7,879 nucleotides of DNA from JAZDLC01 sp043802345. GTDB taxonomy: Bacteria > Planctomycetota > B15-G4 > JADJEK01. This document shows positions 5,368 to 7,879 of the stretch, piece by piece (position 1 is the first letter of the stretch; each line of letters starts with the position of its first letter). The notes under the pieces were generated by a model that worked only from the letters and a program-made list of their open reading frames with translations, was not told the DNA's origin and did not search any database. A program made the translations under genes and the position numbers. The DNA lies in contig JAZDLC010000204.1 in assembly GCA_043802345.1 (NCBI GenBank), positions 1-7,879 on the forward strand, written 5' to 3'.

Positions 5368-6924
5368 CTACCTCAGCTTGTACCGCTGCGTCTTCCCCGT
5401 GGCGGTCTTCGGGAGCTCGGGGACGAACTCGATCCAGCGAGGGTATTTGTAGACGCCGATCCTCCCCTTGACGAACTCCTGCAGCCCGGTGAGGAGTTCA
5501 TCAGATCCGGGTTGTCCTCCCTTGAGCACGATGAACGCCTTCGGCTTGATGAGGTTCTCCGAGTCGGCGACTCCGACGACTGCGCTCTCCAGCACGGATG
5601 GGTGTTCCATGAGCGCGTTTTCCACCTCGACCGGCGAGACCCACATTCCACCCACCTTCAGCATGTCGTCGGTCCGGCCCTGGTACCAGAAGTAGTCATC
5701 CTCGTCCCGCAGGTACTTGTCGCCGGTCCGAATCCAGTCTCCCTGGATGGTCTCCTTGGTCTTCTCGTGCTGGTTCCAGTAGTAGGCGCAGGTCGAGTCA
5801 CCCTTGATGAGCAGGTCGCCGATTTCACCCGGAGGCAGCTCCTGTCCCTTCTCGTCGACGATCTTGGCCTCGTAGCCGGGCACGGCTTCACCGGTGGAAC
5901 CTGGTTTCACGCGACCGGCGCGGTTGGAAATGAAGATGTGGAGGATCTCGGTCGAGCCGATCCCATCGAGGATTTCCACGCCGAACCTCGTCTTGAACCG
6001 CTCGAAGAGGGCCGGCGGGAGGGCCTCGCCGGCGGAGACGCAGAGCCGGAGGCTGCTGGTGTCGAAGCGCTTCTCCGCGTCCTCCATCGCGAGCATGCCG
6101 GCGTACCCTGTCGGCACGGAGTAGAAGACACTCGGACGGTGGCGTTGGATGATCTCGTACACGTCCGCCGGTTCGGGTTTCCCTCCGTAGAGGATCGTTG
6201 TCGCGCCGGCCCGGAACGGGAAGTAGAGGCCGTTTCCCAGCCCGTAGGCGAAGAAGAGCTTCGCCGCGGAGAAGGTGACGTCCTTCTCGCCGAGGTTCAG
6301 CGTGGGCCGGCTGTAGAGATCGGCCGCGACGATCATATCGTGCTGGAGGTGGACGGCGCCCTTGGGAAACGCGGTGGTGCCGGAACTGTAGAGCCAGAAG
6401 CAGGGGTCGTCCTTGCTCATCATCTCCGGGGCGAGGATCGGTGACCCGGAAGCCATCAAACTCTGGAAGGAGAGTTGCTCGCCTGAAGGCTTGCCCACCA
6501 CGATGATCTGGCGCAGATGGCGGAGCCTGTCCCGAATCGGCTCGATCTGAGCCAGGAGGGATTGACTGACGACCAGCACGCGAGCTCGGCTGTCGTTTAG
6601 AAGGTACTCGTAGTCCGGCGGTTTGAGCAGCGTGTTGGTGGGGATCGGCACGGCGCCGATCTTGATCGCTCCAAAGAAGCTGAAGACGAACTCGGGCGAG
6701 TCGTGAACGAGCAGCATGACGCGCTCTTCCATGCGCACGCCCAGATCCCTGAGCGCATTCCCCACACGGTTCGTTTGCTCGCGCACATCGTTGTAGGTGA
6801 ACGTTGTGTCATCGCTCGCGCCGATGATGGCGAGTTTCTCGCCCCGTCCGGCCTGGACGTTGTCATCCACGAGGATGGCGGCGGCGTTCATGCGTTCGGG
6901 CAGATGAACCGAGGGAGATGACAT
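5368..6924 (-). CDS. Benzoate-CoA ligase family protein (ANL adenylate-forming enzyme)
   Basis: This 518-aa enzyme activates an aromatic carboxylic acid with ATP and CoA to the acyl-CoA through an acyl-adenylate, in the cytoplasm. Motifs are the phosphate loop YSSGTTAFPKG (179-189), AAKLFFAYGLGNG (220-232), DGIGSTE (320-326), WIRTGD (397-402), GRTDDMLKVGG (416-426) and the catalytic-lysine motif LPKTATGK (504-511, K511). The AYGLGN and GSTEILHIF stretches and the VHLQHDM segment after the loop are typical of benzoate and 4-hydroxybenzoate-CoA ligases rather than acetyl or fatty acyl enzymes. Residue 185 is Ala where the loop normally has Gly. ATG 6924 is supported by GGAGAG on the minus strand about 10 bases upstream. 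No benzoyl-CoA oxygenase or reductase genes lie in the window, so whether the end route is box-type or reductive is unknown. The exact aromatic substrate is inferred only at family level. Confidence 0.92.
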   Translation of the reverse strand: MSSPSVHLPERMNAAAILVDDNVQAGRGEKLAIIGASDDTTFTYNDVREQTNRVGNALRDLGVRMEERVMLLVHDSPEFVFSFFGAIKIGAVPIPTNTLLKPPDYEYLLNDSRARVLVVSQSLLAQIEPIRDRLRHLRQIIVVGKPSGEQLSFQSLMASGSPILAPEMMSKDDPCFWLYSSGTTAFPKGAVHLQHDMIVAADLYSRPTLNLGEKDVTFSAAKLFFAYGLGNGLYFPFRAGATTILYGGKPEPADVYEIIQRHRPSVFYSVPTGYAGMLAMEDAEKRFDTSSLRLCVSAGEALPPALFERFKTRFGVEILDGIGSTEILHIFISNRAGRVKPGSTGEAVPGYEAKIVDEKGQELPPGEIGDLLIKGDSTCAYYWNQHEKTKETIQGDWIRTGDKYLRDEDDYFWYQGRTDDMLKVGGMWVSPVEVENALMEHPSVLESAVVGVADSENLIKPKAFIVLKGGQPGSDELLTGLQEFVKGRIGVYKYPRWIEFVPELPKTATGKTQRYKLR

Positions 6925-6954
6925 CGGCTTGCTCTCTCCACAAGTATGAATGCT

Positions 6955-6964
6955 GTAGTACTAC
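6955..6964. promoter_or_regulatory. Palindrome GTAGTACTAC, candidate operator of the CoA ligase gene
   Basis: This is a perfect 10-bp palindrome located 30-39 bp upstream of the ligase ATG. Leftward of it lies CATACT (6948-6943), a possible -10 with 4 of 6 matches. The palindrome would then sit between the -10 and -35 positions, where repressors often bind. No good -35 is visible. No regulator gene is adjacent, so the binding protein is unknown. Confidence 0.35.
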
Positions 6965-7023
6965 CCTCCCTGACCGTATCACGGCCACGCGGATCTCCTC
7001 ATTATCAAGAGAAGGGCGTCCTG

Positions 7024-7070
7024 ATCCACCCTCCTTCCGGATGCGGCGGCCGTCCGGGAAGGAGGGGGAT
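7024..7070. repeat. Long GC-rich stem-loop between divergent genes
   Basis: ATCC (7024-7027) pairs with GGAT (7067-7070). CCCTCCTTCC (7029-7038) pairs with GGAAGGAGGG (7057-7066), and GGA (7039-7041) with TCC (7053-7055). This gives 17 pairs broken only by single bulges at A7028 and G7056. CGG (7044-7046) and CCG (7050-7052) can add three more. Neither flanking gene ends here, so it is not an ordinary terminator. It could be a 5'-leader structure of the rightward gene, a small RNA or its terminator, or an isolated REP-like element. Confidence 0.7.
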
Positions 7071-7235
7071 GAATCCGGGACGGTCTTTCTGGGTGTTGCA
7101 CAACTGCCTCACGACCTGCAAACCCGAGGGGCGCGGCGGTTTCCTACGAAGTCAATCAGGACCGGTCTGGTTCAATGGACATGAGAGTCCAGGGAGTTCA
7201 CGCTCTGACTCCGACCCTTGTTCGAGACGACAATC

Positions 7236-7879
7236 ATGAAGTTGCGTCGAGTCATTCCGCTGGCCTGCGTCGCGTTCAGCGCTTCCCTTTCGGGGGCTTC
7301 ACCGGCCGATCCGCCCTCCCGCGCGCCGACCGACCGGAAACTTCTCAAGGAAGTCGAACTGGCAGGCCGGATCGGCGAGCTGTACGCGGCCGTCGAGGCG
7401 GCGGCGGCGATCGATCTGCTCGATCTCGATCAGGACCAGGCCCGGGCCCTGCTGCAGGTCACCGCGGATGTGCGGCAAGTCCGCGCCGGGTTCCTGCGGG
7501 AATTGAGTACGATCCAGCAGCAGCAGCGCGCCGCCTTCCGTGAGTTCCTGTCGGAGGCGGTCGCCGACCGGGGCTTCGATCCCCGGACGGAGGGCGAGGT
7601 TCTGCGCACCGATCGTGAGGGCACGGAGTTGCGCCGCCTTCTACTCGAGGAAGTGAACGCGGAAGCGGCTCTCGGCGGGGAGTTGCTGCGAGAGGAACAG
7701 CGCCAGCGCCTGCAGCGGCTGCCCCGGCCGGAAGCATGGATTCAGGAGAAGCTGGGTCCGCCCGCATCGGAACAGCGGGGCGCAACGAAGGGCGGGGCGG
7801 AAGATTCCCGTCTCGCTGAGATCCAGCAGGAGTTCCAGGAGATCGGGGAGCAGAAGCGCGGCGGCCCGGACACCCTGGG
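7236..7879 (+). CDS. Exported helix-rich protein, Spy/CpxP-like in appearance (3' end beyond the window)
   Basis: The frame is open from ATG 7236 to the window edge (214 complete codons), so the C-terminus is missing. The N-terminus is a Sec signal peptide: KLRR, then a hydrophobic core VIPLACVAFSASLSGA, with probable cleavage after SPA (residue 24). The mature part is almost wholly charged and helical, rich in Gln, Arg, Glu and Leu. Two segments, IDLLDLDQDQARALL (59-73) and ELLREEQRQRLQRL (149-162), bracket about 75 helical residues. This spacing resembles LTxxQ-type periplasmic proteins such as Spy and CpxP, which bind unfolded proteins or metals. The resemblance is by pattern only, and a generic coiled-coil protein is equally possible. 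A further Gln/Glu-rich helix starts near 191. An in-frame stop at 7206 and a weak ribosome site precede the ATG; TTG 7218 is a less likely start. Confidence 0.75.
   Translation, partial: MKLRRVIPLACVAFSASLSGASPADPPSRAPTDRKLLKEVELAGRIGELYAAVEAAAAIDLLDLDQDQARALLQVTADVRQVRAGFLRELSTIQQQQRAAFREFLSEAVADRGFDPRTEGEVLRTDREGTELRRLLLEEVNAEAALGGELLREEQRQRLQRLPRPEAWIQEKLGPPASEQRGATKGGAEDSRLAEIQQEFQEIGEQKRGGPDTL

Larger units (their letters stand above)
6925..7235. other. 311-bp divergent intergenic region
   Basis: This gap separates the leftward CoA ligase gene from the rightward exported-protein gene, so promoters for both should lie here. It contains a perfect palindrome close to the ligase start (6955-6964), a long stem-loop (7024-7070) and a smaller inverted repeat TGGAC-N6-GTCCA (7176-7191) 45 bp before the rightward gene. 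Short frames across it have no protein-like features. I cannot assign clear -35/-10 pairs for either gene. Confidence 0.6.

Noticed and set aside
5359..6444. A 361-codon frame antisense to the CoA ligase
   Set aside because: It has the same codon-aligned artefact. The product is composed of low-complexity Val/Leu/Glu/Arg runs, and the opposite strand encodes a complete ligase.
7175..7543. A 122-codon forward frame overlapping the exported-protein gene
   Set aside because: It is out of frame with the gene that has a signal peptide and long uninterrupted coding. Its composition is Arg/Gly/Pro-rich shadow-like.

Overview
The window is a GC-rich bacterial chromosomal segment. Codons end mostly in G or C, and very long antisense frames stay open because TTA, CTA and TCA codons are avoided. 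Sec signal peptides, a large hybrid histidine kinase, a benzoate-type CoA ligase and a split aconitase X suggest a metabolically versatile environmental Gram-negative-type bacterium, perhaps Acidobacteriota, Myxococcota or a similar high-GC phylum. The phylum cannot be fixed from the sequence. I see no rRNA, tRNA, CRISPR array, insertion sequence or phage gene.

Left part, + strand (1-4434). A short edge region carries an imperfect 24-bp tandem repeat. A membrane-anchored hybrid sensor kinase (5 TM, PAS, HisKA, HATPase, two receiver domains) follows. After a 68-bp gap containing a hairpin come two overlapping genes (ATGA overlap) for the large and small subunits of a two-polypeptide aconitase X. 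This is an iron-sulfur dehydratase whose substrate cannot be set from the neighbourhood: known members act on cis-3-hydroxy-L-proline in bacteria and on 5-phosphomevalonate in archaea.

Middle part, - strand (4435-6924). A 124-bp convergent gap with a compact hairpin separates the aconitase X genes from a small exported protein. That protein looks like an internal-deletion product: one ankyrin repeat joined directly to the C-terminal tail of a metallo-beta-lactamase-fold enzyme, with the whole catalytic core absent. Next comes a 353-bp non-coding stretch with a TTGACA-type promoter candidate, small inverted repeats and a stem-loop. Beyond it is a full-length benzoate-CoA ligase family gene transcribed leftward.

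Right part (6925-7879). A 311-bp divergent intergenic region holds a 10-bp perfect palindrome just upstream of the ligase and a long stem-loop (17 bp plus a 3-bp inner helix). It leads to a rightward gene for an exported, helix-rich, Gln/Arg/Glu-rich protein of Spy/CpxP-like appearance that runs off the window.

Apart from the two aconitase X subunits, the genes do not form an obvious single pathway. The ligase points to aromatic acid activation, aconitase X to hydroxyproline or mevalonate-type dehydration, and the kinase to signalling with partners encoded elsewhere. I do not see a convincing new defence or mobile system. The most unusual items are the ankyrin/MBL remnant, the intergenic stem-loop and the unplaced two-subunit aconitase X.
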